From the NCBI GenBank assembly GCA_963668495.1, contig OY764545.1, forward strand, positions 2,480,001-2,544,000: DNA of 64,000 nucleotides. Reading direction: 5' to 3'. Source of the DNA: Oleispirillum sp963668495 (GTDB taxonomy: Bacteria > Pseudomonadota > Alphaproteobacteria > Rhodospirillales > Rhodospirillaceae). Below the pieces are notes generated by a model. The model made no database searches. It was not told where the DNA came from and saw only the letters and a list, made by a program, of their open reading frames with translations. The position numbers were made by a program, and so were the translations under genes. Below are positions 26,180 through 36,800 of this stretch, piece after piece (the first letter of the stretch is position 1; every line of letters starts with the position of its first letter).

Positions 26180-26683
26180 ATGTTGATTGATGACTTTACC
26201 GATCCGAACCGGCAATCTCGACTGGGAACGGTTTGGCGCGGGGTCAGCGATAAAGTCATGGGTGGAATTTCTGAGCCCAAAGTCACGCACATTGCCTTAC
26301 CGGACCGCAACTGTCTGCGCCTAAGCGGTGAAGTCAGGCTGGAAAATAACGGCGGTTTCATCCAAACCCTGTTGGATTTGTCCACGGATGATAAAGGCTT
26401 TGATGCATCCATGCTCACCGGCGTACGACTTGTCGTTAAGGGCAACAATGAAGTCTACGGCGTTCACCTGCGCACACCGGACAATGTCAAATCTTGGCAA
26501 TCCTATCGCGCGCAATTCACCGCTACCCCGGAATGGGCCGAAATCAAACTACCATTTTCCGAATTCTCGCCCCACCGTTTGGAAGCCCCACTTGACCTGA
26601 AACGATTAAAGCGGATCGGGCTTGTCGCAATTGGTCGCGCCTTTCAAGCGGACCTGTGGATTTCCGAAGTCGGGTTTTATTAG
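26180..26683 (+). CDS. CIA30/NDUFAF1-like domain protein
   Basis: A 167-residue single-domain protein of the complex I intermediate-associated protein 30 fold, a galactose-binding-like beta sandwich. Family blocks are MLIDDFTDP at the N-terminus, VWRGVSDKVMGGISEPKV, LRLSGEVRLENNGGFIQT, YGVHLRTPD and the C-terminal FQADLWISEVGFY. In mitochondria the domain helps complex I assembly; bacterial members are uncharacterised and may bind a ligand. ATG 26180 has GGAG upstream; ATG 26162 is the alternative start. Confidence 0.85.
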   Translation: MLIDDFTDPNRQSRLGTVWRGVSDKVMGGISEPKVTHIALPDRNCLRLSGEVRLENNGGFIQTLLDLSTDDKGFDASMLTGVRLVVKGNNEVYGVHLRTPDNVKSWQSYRAQFTATPEWAEIKLPFSEFSPHRLEAPLDLKRLKRIGLVAIGRAFQADLWISEVGFY

Positions 26684-26699
26684 GGCTGCCCCCATCAAG

Positions 26700-26750
26700 T
26701 TTGACCTGCTGTGAACTTACATCCGTTTAAATACGGCACAGCGGGTCAAA
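26700..26750. terminator. Bidirectional terminator with nested hairpin
   Basis: TTTGACCTGCTGTG and CACAGCGGGTCAAA form a 14-base stem with one G-T wobble, enclosing a small inner hairpin CCGT/ACGG. It lies between two convergent genes and covers the stop of the minus-strand one. Confidence 0.7.
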
Positions 26751-29448
26751 GCTGCAATTTGGCGGTTACGATCTTTTCATCACCCTCAGGCAAATCGGGA
26801 CAGATGAAACCGAGCGCGACAAGAATATGATGCATCACTGAATGATCCGCCGCCAGCGGCGCACGCAAGGCACTAAGGTTTTCATCGTTAGCAATCTGCA
26901 CCAAGCGCGCAGTCAGCTCTTTTCCAAGCCCCTGCCCTTGCTGTGCATCCCTGACCACCAGATTAATCTCGCCCTCGGTCGTTCCCGGTACTTTGCGCAA
27001 GCACGCCACCGCCGCGATCTCTGCCACCTCAGGCGCCGTCGTGTGTAACGCTACCAGTGGGATTTCCCGGTCATAATCAATAAAACACAGGCGCGCCAAG
27101 CCACGATGTGCAATACCTTTACTCCAACAATTGGGCACAAGCCGGCATCGACGAACTGTCGGCTCACTCAGAGTATGCTGGAAAGCTACAGTTAAGGCTT
27201 CGTCCTCCGGGCGCAGTGGGCGAATAGTAAAGTCCTGTCCCTCATGTGACGACCAGTTGCCCATGTACTGCAACGGATATGACCGAATTGCTGGTCGGGG
27301 TAAATCCGCATCCGCCACGCACTGTGGATGCAGGACGATGCGCGCATCCAACGCCAACAGCCCCTCCGACGAAGCAAGGAGTGGGTTGATATCCAATTCC
27401 GCGATGCGTGGGTTTTCAATAATCAGCTCACTGAAGCAGACCAGCATGCTCTCCAATGCTGCCATATCAACACCGTTGCGCCCGCGCACGCCCTTGAGCG
27501 CGGCATAGATTTTGGTCTGCTCCATCATTCTTCGCGCCAGTGTGGTGTTCAGCGGCGGCAAGGCCAATGCCTTATCATCATAGACCTCAACCAACTGACC
27601 ACCGGAACCGAACAACAGCACCGGACCAAACTGCGGGTCAACGCTTGCACCAAGGATCAATTCATATCCATCAAGCTTTGCCATGGGTTGCACCGTAACA
27701 CCCTGAAAGTGTTGCTCCCCAACCTTGGTTGTAACCGCAGCCTTGATTTGGTCAAACGCCATATGTACCGATTCAGCATCGCGCAGGTTCAACACAACAC
27801 CGCCAACGTCGGTCTTGTGGGTAATAGACAGGGAGTGCAACTTCAGCACAACCGGGTAGCCCATCTTCTCCGCCCACGCTACTGCTGCATGCGCAGTTTC
27901 TGCGATCTCTGTAGGAGTGGTCGTAATGCCATAGGCCGTAAGCAGCTTCTTGGACTCATACTCGGTAAGCACGGTGCGCCCTTCAGCTTGCACGGCCTCG
28001 ATCATATGTTTCGCGGCAACGCGGTCATATGCAGCCGTGTTACACACCATCGCGGGGGCCTCATAGAGGTTAGAAAGCGCGTCAGAGTACCGCCACATCA
28101 GATTGAAGGTTTTGGCCGCAGTATCCGGGTAAGCAAAGCATGGTATGCCAGCCTTGCGCAGAATTGCCGCGCCGCCTTCGACACTGTCGCCCCCCATCCA
28201 GCTTGCCAACACAGGCTTGCCAAGCCCGCATGAGTATTTCGCTAAATGCTGGGCAATCGCTGTGGGATTGGTCATCCCCTGCGGCGTCATGATCACCAAC
28301 ATCCCATCGATATTCGGATCACGCGCGGCAATTTCCAGACTTTTGGCGTACCGCTCTGGCTCGGCATCACCCAAAATATCCACCGGATTATTGTGGCTCC
28401 AGATTTCCGGCAATAGCGCATTAAATGCCTTTATGGTTTCCGGTGATAGCTCGGCAAGCTCACCACCCCCTTGTGAGAGGGCATCGGCAGAGAGCACGCC
28501 CGGACCACCCGCATTGGTGACAATGCACAGTCGCCGTCCCTTTGGCAGCAACTGCTTGGACAGCGTATCGGTCATGTCGAAAATTTCATCAATGCCATCA
28601 ACGCGCAGCACTCCGACCCGGCGGAAGGCAGCGTCAAGCACCCCGTCGGAACCAGTCAGCGACCCAGTATGCGATGCCGCAGCTTTTGCCGCAGCCGCAG
28701 TACGCCCCGCCTTAATCACAATGATCGGCTTTTTCAGCGAAACCTCACGCGCAGCCGAAAGGAAACGCCGCGCATCACCGATCCCCTCCATATAGACGAC
28801 AATTGCCTCGGTCCGTGGGTCACTGCCAAAGTAATCAATGAAATCACCGAAATCGACATCCAGCATCGCCCCCATTGAGACAAACGCCGAAAACCCAACA
28901 TTTTCCTTAAGGCTCCAATCAAGGACAGCCGTACACAGCGCACCACTTTGGCTTAGAAAAGCAATATTGCCCGCTCGTGCGCCAGATGTGGCAAAGGTCG
29001 CGTTGAAGCCAAGGATTGGGTTCATCACCCCCAAACAATTTGGCCCAACCACCCGCATTTTACCTGCAGCAATCTCTGTGATCTCTTGGCTTAGGGCTAT
29101 TCCTTTTGCCCCGGCCTCTTTAAATCCGGCTGAAATAACAATGGCACCGGGGATGCCGACCTCTACGGCCTCGCGCAGTACGCCGGGCACATTCACGGCT
29201 GGGGTGGTTACCACCACAAGATCCGGGCATTCCGGTAGCTCCGCCAGCGATGGATACGTCCGCACGCCGAAAAGATTGGATCGGTTCCGACTTACCGGAT
29301 AGATCACCCCGTCAAACGGGCTCGACAACATGTTCCACATGACCTGCCGCCCCACACTCCCGAGCCGGTCATTGGCACCGACAAGTGCGACACTCTGTGG
29401 ACGAAAAACAGCATCCAACGGATGCGCAGTTTGGAATTTGTCGTTCAT
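26746..29448 (-). CDS. ADP-forming acyl-CoA synthetase / GNAT acetyltransferase fusion (Pat/Pka-like)
   Basis: A 900-residue cytoplasmic protein. The N-terminal CoA-binding domain (residues 1-130) begins with FRPQSVALVGANDRLGSVGR. Succinyl-CoA-ligase-like domains follow, with the phosphohistidine-type loop ASHTGSLTGSDGVLDAAFRR near residue 260. An ATP-grasp region lies at about 490-700 (YGITTTPTEIAETAHAAVAW, VVLKLHSLSITHKTDVGGV, ELDINPLLAS). The last ~170 residues are a GNAT domain (QGQGLGKELTARLVQIANDE). This is the layout of bacterial protein lysine acetyltransferases (Pat/YfiQ), which silence acetyl-CoA synthetase. The retained His loop leaves a true acyl-CoA ligase activity possible. Confidence 0.9.
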   Translation of the reverse strand: MNDKFQTAHPLDAVFRPQSVALVGANDRLGSVGRQVMWNMLSSPFDGVIYPVSRNRSNLFGVRTYPSLAELPECPDLVVVTTPAVNVPGVLREAVEVGIPGAIVISAGFKEAGAKGIALSQEITEIAAGKMRVVGPNCLGVMNPILGFNATFATSGARAGNIAFLSQSGALCTAVLDWSLKENVGFSAFVSMGAMLDVDFGDFIDYFGSDPRTEAIVVYMEGIGDARRFLSAAREVSLKKPIIVIKAGRTAAAAKAAASHTGSLTGSDGVLDAAFRRVGVLRVDGIDEIFDMTDTLSKQLLPKGRRLCIVTNAGGPGVLSADALSQGGGELAELSPETIKAFNALLPEIWSHNNPVDILGDAEPERYAKSLEIAARDPNIDGMLVIMTPQGMTNPTAIAQHLAKYSCGLGKPVLASWMGGDSVEGGAAILRKAGIPCFAYPDTAAKTFNLMWRYSDALSNLYEAPAMVCNTAAYDRVAAKHMIEAVQAEGRTVLTEYESKKLLTAYGITTTPTEIAETAHAAVAWAEKMGYPVVLKLHSLSITHKTDVGGVVLNLRDAESVHMAFDQIKAAVTTKVGEQHFQGVTVQPMAKLDGYELILGASVDPQFGPVLLFGSGGQLVEVYDDKALALPPLNTTLARRMMEQTKIYAALKGVRGRNGVDMAALESMLVCFSELIIENPRIAELDINPLLASSEGLLALDARIVLHPQCVADADLPRPAIRSYPLQYMGNWSSHEGQDFTIRPLRPEDEALTVAFQHTLSEPTVRRCRLVPNCWSKGIAHRGLARLCFIDYDREIPLVALHTTAPEVAEIAAVACLRKVPGTTEGEINLVVRDAQQGQGLGKELTARLVQIANDENLSALRAPLAADHSVMHHILVALGFICPDLPEGDEKIVTAKLQL

Positions 29449-29532
29449 ATGATGCCGCCCTCAATAAGTTTCCGTTACCCGCCGCCAAACGAAAGCAAAT
29501 GCACTACCTTCACACCCCCGTGCGACAAAAAG

Positions 29533-29560
29533 AAAGCCCCTGCGAAACAGCAGAGGCTTT
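29533..29560 (-). terminator. Terminator of the amino-acid ABC importer operon
   Basis: On the minus strand AAAGCCTCTGC and GCAGGGGCTTT pair with one mismatch around a six-base loop, followed by CTTTTTG. It lies 22 bases after the last permease gene. Confidence 0.75.
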
Positions 29561-29582
29561 ACAAATGGGGACTGGATTAGAC

Positions 29583-30284
29583 CTATCCAACAATCTGCAC
29601 CGGATCTTTGCGTTCCTGATGCAATCGTTTTTCAAGATAACGAACCACCAAGGTCAAAGCATAGGTAATGACAAGATAGAACGCCCCAGCCGTGATAAAG
29701 GTCTCAACTGGCATATAGTTTTTGGCATACAGCGTCCGCGCCGTACCGGTCAGGTCCAACAGAGTAATGGTACTGGCAAGCGCGCTGGCCTTCAGCATCA
29801 GGATAATTTCATTACCATAGGCGGGCAAAGACATACGGAATGCACGCGGCATGATAATCCGTGCATACACCTGTTTTGGCAGCATACCTATCGCTCGGGC
29901 AGCTTCGATCTCTCCAACCGGCACGGCCTGAATGGAACCGCGCAGAATTTCGGTGATATAAGCAGCCGTGTGGAACGAGAATGTCAGAACTGCACACCAA
30001 TAAGCATCCCGTAGGACAGGCCACAGAAAACTTTCCCGCACGAATTCAAATTGCCCCAGCCCATAGTACACTAGGAACAACTGCACCAAGAGCGGTGTCC
30101 CGCGGAAGAAATAGATATAGAGGCGTGGAAACGCGTTCAGCCACGGATTCCGAGAAACCCGCAACAAGGCCATTGGGATCGCAATCGCAATACCAAACAC
30201 AGCAGACAAAAGCAGCAATTGCAGCGTAAGTACTGCCCCTTCTGCCAACTGCGGCACCAGACTAATAGCCAGAGACCAATCCAT
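29583..30284 (-). CDS. Polar amino-acid ABC transporter permease (HisM/ArtM type)
   Basis: An inner-membrane permease of 233 residues. The binding-protein-dependent permease signature GEIEAARAIGMLPKQVYARI is clear at about residue 130, preceded by YFFRGTPLLVQLFLVYYGLG. Five hydrophobic segments are visible. The start overlaps the stop of the partner permease by one base as TAATG, so the two are coupled and likely form a heterodimer. It is the last gene of the importer operon. Confidence 0.94.
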   Translation of the reverse strand: MDWSLAISLVPQLAEGAVLTLQLLLLSAVFGIAIAIPMALLRVSRNPWLNAFPRLYIYFFRGTPLLVQLFLVYYGLGQFEFVRESFLWPVLRDAYWCAVLTFSFHTAAYITEILRGSIQAVPVGEIEAARAIGMLPKQVYARIIMPRAFRMSLPAYGNEIILMLKASALASTITLLDLTGTARTLYAKNYMPVETFITAGAFYLVITYALTLVVRYLEKRLHQERKDPVQIVG

Positions 30285-30976
30285 TACACAGCCTCCCGAA
30301 TACCAATACTGGCACGTTTTTCCATATGCCGCAGGGCGAACGACGCCACACTGGTCAGCAACAGATAAATCACAGCCGCCGTCAGATAAAACGTAAATGG
30401 CTCTTTGGTGCGTCCAACTGCAAAGGCCGTCACACGCATCAATTCCTCAAGCCCAACAACAGAGATCAGGGCCGTATCCTTCATCAGAATCATAAATAGG
30501 TTGCCCAAACCCGGCAGCGCAATACGCCAAACCTGCGGCAGGGTAATACGGAAAAATGTCTGACGCTTTGTCATTCCCAAGGCGCGCGCGGCCTCTGCCT
30601 GTCCCTTCGGAATGGCAATGATTGCCCCGCGGAACAATTCCGACGCATAGGCACCAAAAATAAAGCCCAATGCCACAGTCCCGGCAGTGAAGGCACTGAC
30701 TTCAATGTATTCGTCGTAACCAAACAGCGATGCAATCGCCATCAGAACATCGGTGGCGCCAAAATAAAACGCCAGAACCACCAGAAACTCCGGCAACCCA
30801 CGCACCAGCGTTGAATAGCTGTTCCCAATCCAACGTAACGACATATAGTCGGATAACTTTGCGGATGCGCCCAATAGGCCAAGAATCAGGCCCACGACAA
30901 GGGACGCCATCGCCAGCTGCATCGTCACCAGAGTTCCGGCAAACAGCAGCTCACCAAAGCCATGTAAATCAATCAT
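30284..30976 (-). CDS. Polar amino-acid ABC transporter permease (HisQ/ArtQ type)
   Basis: An inner-membrane permease of 230 residues, the partner of the one at 29583. STLVRGLPEFLVVLAFYFGA and the EAA loop KGQAEAARALGMTKRQTFFR are family signatures. ATG 30976 is preferred. The longer frame to 31042 begins inside a GC-rich hairpin between the binding-protein gene and this gene. No strong ribosome site is visible, consistent with lower expression than the binding protein. Confidence 0.92.
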   Translation of the reverse strand: MIDLHGFGELLFAGTLVTMQLAMASLVVGLILGLLGASAKLSDYMSLRWIGNSYSTLVRGLPEFLVVLAFYFGATDVLMAIASLFGYDEYIEVSAFTAGTVALGFIFGAYASELFRGAIIAIPKGQAEAARALGMTKRQTFFRITLPQVWRIALPGLGNLFMILMKDTALISVVGLEELMRVTAFAVGRTKEPFTFYLTAAVIYLLLTSVASFALRHMEKRASIGIREAV

Positions 30977-31020
30977 GTATAGTCCAAACACGACAAATCG
31001 GCGGACAAAGCCCGCCGCAC

Positions 31021-31048
31021 CGGGCCGCACAGAAATTTGCACGGCCCG
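31021..31048 (-). promoter_or_regulatory. Intercistronic stem-loop after the binding-protein gene
   Basis: CGGGCCG and CGGCCCG pair around a 14-base loop between the binding-protein and first permease genes. Such hairpins commonly protect the upstream message and reduce read-through, giving more binding protein than permease. Confidence 0.55.
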
Positions 31049-31061
31049 ATATCAGGGTCTC

Positions 31062-31820
31062 TTAGTAAATGGAGAACGGGAAGTACTTTGCGTTGATTTT
31101 CGCGTAAGTCCCGTCAGCGACGATATCTTTAATCGCCTGATCCAGCTTGGCTTTCAGTTCTGTATCACTTTTACGCAGGGCAATACCGATGTAGTCACCA
31201 TCGAATACCGGCTCGCCTTTGAATTCGAAATCTGCGCCTGCATCGCTTTTCAGCCATTCATAGTTAACGAATGCGTCCGCCAACATGCCGTCAAGGCGTC
31301 CGGCTGCCAAATCCAGGTATGCATTTTCCTGAGTATCATACAGCTTCTTTTCCGTTTTCGGACGGTTGGCTTCCAGCCAGTCACCGCTGATGGTTGCGCG
31401 CTGCGCACCGATGACTTTCCCATCCAATCCTTCAACGGTCACATCCATCGACTCACCTTTTTTGCCGATGAACTGCAATTTATTTGTGTAGTAACGCTCT
31501 GTGAAGTTCACGGCTTTCAGGCGTTCTTCGGTAATGGACATGGACGCAACAATCGCATCGAATTTCCGCTTATTCAAAGCCGGGATCATGCCGTCCCAGT
31601 CTTGTTTGACGAAAACGCATTCCACTTTCAGCTTATCGCAAAGGGCATTGGAAATATCGATATCAAAGCCTTGCAGGTCGCCTTTTTCGTCCACAAAGTT
31701 GAAGGGCGGGTATGCGCCTTCGCTGCCGATACGCAGTTTGTCAGCAGCCTGAGCCGTTGCAGACACTGCAACCAGAGCAAACGCTGCAACACCAAATTTC
31801 AAAAAAGTCTTCAATTTCAT
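31062..31820 (-). CDS. Periplasmic amino-acid-binding protein of the ABC importer
   Basis: A 252-residue secreted protein, SBP family 3. The signal peptide is MKLKTFLKFGVAAFALVAVS and ends at AQA-ADK. Mature features are LRIGSEGAYPPFNFVDEKGD, GFDIDISNALCDKLKVECVF, the ligand site ATISGDWLEAN and the C-terminal hinge GDYIGIALRKSDTELK. The closest type is lysine/arginine/ornithine or histidine-binding (ArgT/HisJ), but specificity cannot be read. ATG 31820 has GGAG upstream. Confidence 0.94.
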   Translation of the reverse strand: MKLKTFLKFGVAAFALVAVSATAQAADKLRIGSEGAYPPFNFVDEKGDLQGFDIDISNALCDKLKVECVFVKQDWDGMIPALNKRKFDAIVASMSITEERLKAVNFTERYYTNKLQFIGKKGESMDVTVEGLDGKVIGAQRATISGDWLEANRPKTEKKLYDTQENAYLDLAAGRLDGMLADAFVNYEWLKSDAGADFEFKGEPVFDGDYIGIALRKSDTELKAKLDQAIKDIVADGTYAKINAKYFPFSIY

Positions 31821-31864
31821 TTTGGTCTCCGTACACAATCCTAGAAGTGAAGTATGTTTTGCCT

Positions 31865-32656
31865 TTAGGATACGTGGCTAGCCATAAACTGGCGTACCCG
31901 TTCCGAATCTGCCCCGTTGAAAATCTTATCCGGGGTTCCTTGTTCTTCGACATGTCCCTGATGCAGGAACATTGTCCAGTTGGATACCTCCCGAGCGAAA
32001 CCCATTTCGTGGGTCACGATCAGCATGGTTCGGCCCTCATCAGCCAAAGACCGCATCACCGCCAGCACTTCGCTGACCAGTTCCGGGTCAAGAGCCGAGG
32101 TTGGCTCGTCAAACAAAATGACTTCCGGGTCCATCACCAACGCCCGCGCAATCGCGGCACGCTGCTGTTGTCCACCGGATAAGTGCGAAGGATAATGATT
32201 GCGACGATCGGCAAGGCCAACCCGGTTCAACATTTCCTCTGCACGTTCGATGGCTTCTTTACGGCTTTGCTTCAGCACCTGCATCGGTGCCTCAATCACG
32301 TTTTCCAGCACGTTCAAATGTGGCCACAGATTAAAAGACTGAAAAACAAAGCCAATCCGTGCACGCATGCGGGCCAATTGCTTTTGGTCCGCTGCCATTA
32401 ACATGCCGGATTTGTCACGCTTGGTCATGATGGTCTCGCCATCAAGCTTAACCACGCCTTCGTTTGGATTTTCCAAGAAGTTGATACAACGCAAAAAGGT
32501 ACTCTTCCCGGACCCACTGGACCCAAGGATCGAAATCACATCTCCGCGTCGTGCCTGCAATGACACGCCCTTGATCACATCAAGGGAGCCAAAGCGTTTG
32601 TGGATGTTCTGCACATCCAAAAGGGGTGCGGACATGCTCACCATATCGTCAACCAT
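31865..32656 (-). CDS. Polar amino-acid ABC transporter ATP-binding protein (HisP/ArtP type)
   Basis: A cytoplasmic ATPase of 263 residues. It has Walker A LGSSGSGKSTFLRCINFLE, Q-loop GFVFQSFNLWPHLNVLEN, signature LSGGQQQRAAIARAL, Walker B VILFDEPTSALDPELV and H-loop IVTHEMGFAREV. This ordering is diagnostic of the polar amino-acid importers. It is the first gene of the operon (ATPase, binding protein, two permeases). AGGACC upstream of ATG 32656 is the likely ribosome site. Confidence 0.96.
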   Translation of the reverse strand: MVDDMVSMSAPLLDVQNIHKRFGSLDVIKGVSLQARRGDVISILGSSGSGKSTFLRCINFLENPNEGVVKLDGETIMTKRDKSGMLMAADQKQLARMRARIGFVFQSFNLWPHLNVLENVIEAPMQVLKQSRKEAIERAEEMLNRVGLADRRNHYPSHLSGGQQQRAAIARALVMDPEVILFDEPTSALDPELVSEVLAVMRSLADEGRTMLIVTHEMGFAREVSNWTMFLHQGHVEEQGTPDKIFNGADSERVRQFMASHVS

Positions 32657-32821
32657 AAATTAAAAGGTCCTCACAAAGTTTGGCAAACTCTAAGACCACA
32701 TACGATGTATCTCAACACTTTATTGAAACAAAATTCCTATTTCGGCCGCATTTGCTTGAACAAATCCACCTTTGACGATAAATAGCGGTCATAAATTCAG
32801 AAAACAGGGATCATAAATTAG

Positions 32822-33736
32822 ATGCGCCGCGTCCACGCCAATGGCTTGCTCCTGATTGCCGCATTGATTTGGGGAACCACGTTCTCCATTCAGCAAATGG
32901 CAATGGAATTCGTACCCCCGACCCTATTCACCGGTATCCGCTTTTTGCTGGGTGCGCTGGTGGTCTTACCGTTGGCGTTGCGAGAAGCCCGCAGCAAGAA
33001 TCTGAAGGAAGGCTGGACGTTTGACCGCTCTGCCACACCTTGGCTATTCCTGACCGGGGGCGCACTGTTTACCGGAGCCTTGCTGCAACAAATCGGAATT
33101 AATCAGACCACAGTTGCCAACGCCGGATTCTTGACGGCCTTATACGTGCCGCTGACACCGATTATCGCCTTCTTTGCCCTGCGACAACGCCCTCACCCGG
33201 CAATCTGGCCTGCTGCCATTGCCTGCGTTGGCGGTGCTTATCTGATGTCCGGTGGAGAACTGGATACCATGCGATCCGGTGACATTTGGGTCCTTGCCGG
33301 GGCCGTATTCTGGGCCATTCATATCCTATTGGTTGGGGCCATGTCCCAACGTTTGCAAGCGCCGTTCATTGTCTCCTGTTTCCAATTCACGGTCTGCGCC
33401 ATTTTGGGGCTGACAATCGGTGGAATGACCGAAACCGTCACCGTGCAATCCTTAATCGACGGCATTCCGTATCTGGCTTTTTGCGGCATTATGTCGGTGG
33501 GCGTTGGCTTCACCATGCAAGTTGTCGGACAGCGCCACACGCCTGCGGCTGATGCCTCAATTATTCTGAGTGGCGAGACCGTATTTGCCGCCATTGCTGG
33601 TATGTTCATTCTGGGCGAGATGTTAACCCCGCTGGAAATACAGGGCTGTATTTTGATCTTTAGCGGTGTGTTGGCAGTCGAACTTTTGCCCTTAACCCTG
33701 TCCAAGATTAAGAAACGCCGAACGGCGAACGGCTAA
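32822..33736 (+). CDS. DMT-superfamily (EamA) transporter
   Basis: A 304-residue inner-membrane exporter with about ten helices in two EamA repeats. The first begins LLIAALIWGTTFSIQQMAME, the second DIWVLAGAVFWAIHILLVGA. The end-of-repeat motif PAADASIILSGETVFAAIAG is typical of EamA. Substrates may be amino acids or metabolites; none can be named. It is divergent from the amino-acid importer. Two direct copies of TCATAAATT lie just before the start. Confidence 0.9.
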   Translation: MRRVHANGLLLIAALIWGTTFSIQQMAMEFVPPTLFTGIRFLLGALVVLPLALREARSKNLKEGWTFDRSATPWLFLTGGALFTGALLQQIGINQTTVANAGFLTALYVPLTPIIAFFALRQRPHPAIWPAAIACVGGAYLMSGGELDTMRSGDIWVLAGAVFWAIHILLVGAMSQRLQAPFIVSCFQFTVCAILGLTIGGMTETVTVQSLIDGIPYLAFCGIMSVGVGFTMQVVGQRHTPAADASIILSGETVFAAIAGMFILGEMLTPLEIQGCILIFSGVLAVELLPLTLSKIKKRRTANG

Positions 33737-33748
33737 CCTGCTGCAGAC

Positions 33749-33779
33749 AAAAAGCCCGGTCATCGTGACCGGGCTTTTT
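33749..33779. terminator. Bidirectional terminator between the DMT gene and the giant surface protein
   Basis: AAAAAGCCCGGTCA and TGACCGGGCTTTTT pair perfectly around a three-base loop, with A and T runs at both sides. It serves the DMT gene and the opposing giant gene. Confidence 0.9.
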
Positions 33780-33833
33780 GTTTCGATAAGGATACTTTGG
33801 AAGTCCTGTCCCTTAAATCTTATCAGGGTTCAG

Positions 33834-36800
33834 TCAATTGCCCAAAAGTCGCTCCAGATTTTCAAATTGCATCATGGAGCCATCATCAAACGTGACATGA
33901 CCGGACGTATCAGGATTAAACGTCAGCAGCGCACCGTCTTCATCGATATGTGCGGCCCCGGCCTCCACATTCACAACAAAGGACTTATTGTCACCTGCTG
34001 TCTGAGACGTGGCAAGAATTGACCCATCATCATTTTCCGTGAACAGCCAATTACCAACGCCATCCGCATCCTGAATATAAAGGGAATCCGTACCGTTTTC
34101 GCCACCATCGACAAAGTTGATGTTGCTGCCGTACTGAACCATGATCATATCGTCCACAGTTGCCGAGCCATCAGCCCCCCAACGGACAGTACCAAGATCA
34201 TCCCCGGCAAGATTGATTTCAGCCGTTAATGTCGTGGTGCTGGATACCGGATTGGACGCCTGCCCGTTTTCATCATAGGTCGTAACCGAAACGGTACGTG
34301 CGCCCGGTTCCATTTTTCCATCGGAACTGGACAAGATGATGCCGTTGGCAATGGATTCATAATCCGCGAGCGAGGCATCGCCGGTAAATTCAAGGGCGGA
34401 ATGTTCGGCGTTGTAACTCACCACGACATTCGTACCTTCAACCGTGAACTGACCACTGCCATTCATGGTCAGATCCATCCCGGACAGGGCCAGACTATCA
34501 TCAGCCCCCAATTCACCGGATAGCTCAACGGTCATGCCGCTTAAGGTATCATCCACATCGCCGGACAGGTTGAAGCCGTTCAAGGCCGGGATAGCCCCAG
34601 ACGGTGAAGAGACCTCTTGCCCCGGCAGGATCAGACCTCCGTCATTTCCGAAGACTGCGGAACCTGCCTCTGCCCCATCCAGAATCTGATCCACATCAAT
34701 TCCGGTAGTGACAGATTGTGACTGGGTATCTGCTCCGGCGTCATCCTTCATGGTGACGGTAACCGTGCGGTCCCCTGCCCCCAATTCTCCATTTTGAGAT
34801 GTCAGAATAACGCCACCAATCAATGCATTGTATGCGCTGACCGTTGCCTCACCATCAAACGTCAGGGTTCGGGCGGCAGCATCATAAGCCACCGTCAGCC
34901 CCGTACCATCCACCATAAACTGTCCATCGGCTGCCATGGACACAGTGTACCCGTTCAGGCCCAATGCATCGCCCAGATCAAGATCGCCAGACAATTCGAC
35001 AACCATACCATCCATGATTGCCCCGGCATCCCCGGCGATTGCCACACCCGGCAAAGCCGTAATAACCGAAGTCATATCCGTGGCAATTGTTTGATCAGGC
35101 AGAGCAATGCCTCCGTCCGCGGTAAAGCGAATATTGCCATGCTCGGAACCTGTCAGGCTCTGGGTTGCCGTGATGTTGGTCGTAACCGACTGGGTGCCAG
35201 TGGTTCCATTGCCATCATCTGTCAATGTGACCGAAACGGTTCGTTCCCCAGCAGCCAATTCGTCAGTTGTCGATGTCAGGATGAGGCCATCAATCAAAGC
35301 ATCGTAATCAGCAACCGAAGCATCACCACTGAAAGTCAGTGTGTGTGTGTCTCCATCATAACGGACTGTCAGCCCGGTGCCGACCACATCAAATGTGCCG
35401 TCTGGATTCATGGTGACATCATAACCGGACAGGCCGAGCGTATCCCCTGCACCCAAATCACCGGACAGGGTCACGGTCATGCCGCTCATCATATCAGTGG
35501 CTTCACCGCTGAGGCTTACCCCAGTCAACGCGGGAATAGCCGCAGACACATCAGAGCCTACGGATTGATCCGCCAGATGAACCGTACCGTTATCCGAGAA
35601 ATACACATCGCCTTGAGCCGCATCGGTCAAGGTTAAGGTTCCATCCACCTGAATTGCAGCCGCGTCACTATCCGTGCCTGTTGCACCTTCCGCATCAGTA
35701 ACTGCAACACTTATGGTCCGAGCCCCGGCACCCAACGTGCCTGTACTGCTGGTAAAGGTCACATGGCTCAGTACACTTTCATACTGATCCATAGTCCCCG
35801 ACCCGGAAATGGTCATGGCGCCATTGGCATAGGACACAGTAAACTCAGCCCCATCAATGGTTACAACCATGTTGCCATCCGCATTCATAACCGGAGAAAC
35901 ACCGTCAAGGCCAAGGCTGTCCCCAGACTGCTGATCGCCAATGGTGATCACCATCTGACTGACCGCAGAACTGTCCACATCACTAATGCTGGCGGTTGAC
36001 AGTGAGTTCAACAAGAAGATTGGACTTTGGATGGTCCCACTGGACAGACTGGTCGAACTGGTAATATCCACATCCGGCGCGTCATTAACCGCGGTGACGG
36101 TTAGGGAAACGTCAACAGGAGCACTGTCCGCACGGGAACCGCCCTCGGTCGAAACTGCTTTTGCCGTTAGATCAACGGTACCGTTGAAGTCTTCCGGCGT
36201 TTTCATTTGAATACCGTCTACCCGGAATTCGTTGTCTTCATTTGCCGGAATAACCCAGACCCGTTCTCCGTTAACCATTGTTGCAGACACCACGGTACCG
36301 TCCGTCGTTTGGAAAACAGTTCCTTCTGGTGCGCCGGAAATAACAATCGACAAGGTTTCCGAACCATCCGTATCAACAGTTTGCAACCCGGTCAGATCCA
36401 CGGATATCCATGTATCTTCTGCGCCGGACGTATTGCCTCCGCTTAAGGTCGGTGCATCTGCGTCCGGTGTGGTGGTGACGGTAAAGGTAAACGCATCACT
36501 GGTGACCGTTGCCCCCGGATTTTGCGCCGGGTCCGTTGCGGTATCCAGATCCGTTGTCGTGATCTTTGCCGACAGTTCCCAAGTATCCGCAACCTGCGCC
36601 GGGCCAGAGAAATAGACATTCCCTGCCTCTGCCATAGTCAAGGTCACGGACCCGTCCGAGTTGACAGTACCAATGGTATCGCCGTTAACATCGGTCAACT
36701 GCGCTCCACTGGGCAAACCGAACACGGTAACGGTTGCCGTTTCCGTTTGGTCCAGAAGCTGTGCATTCAGATTGAGCGCAACCAACTGATCCTCGATACC

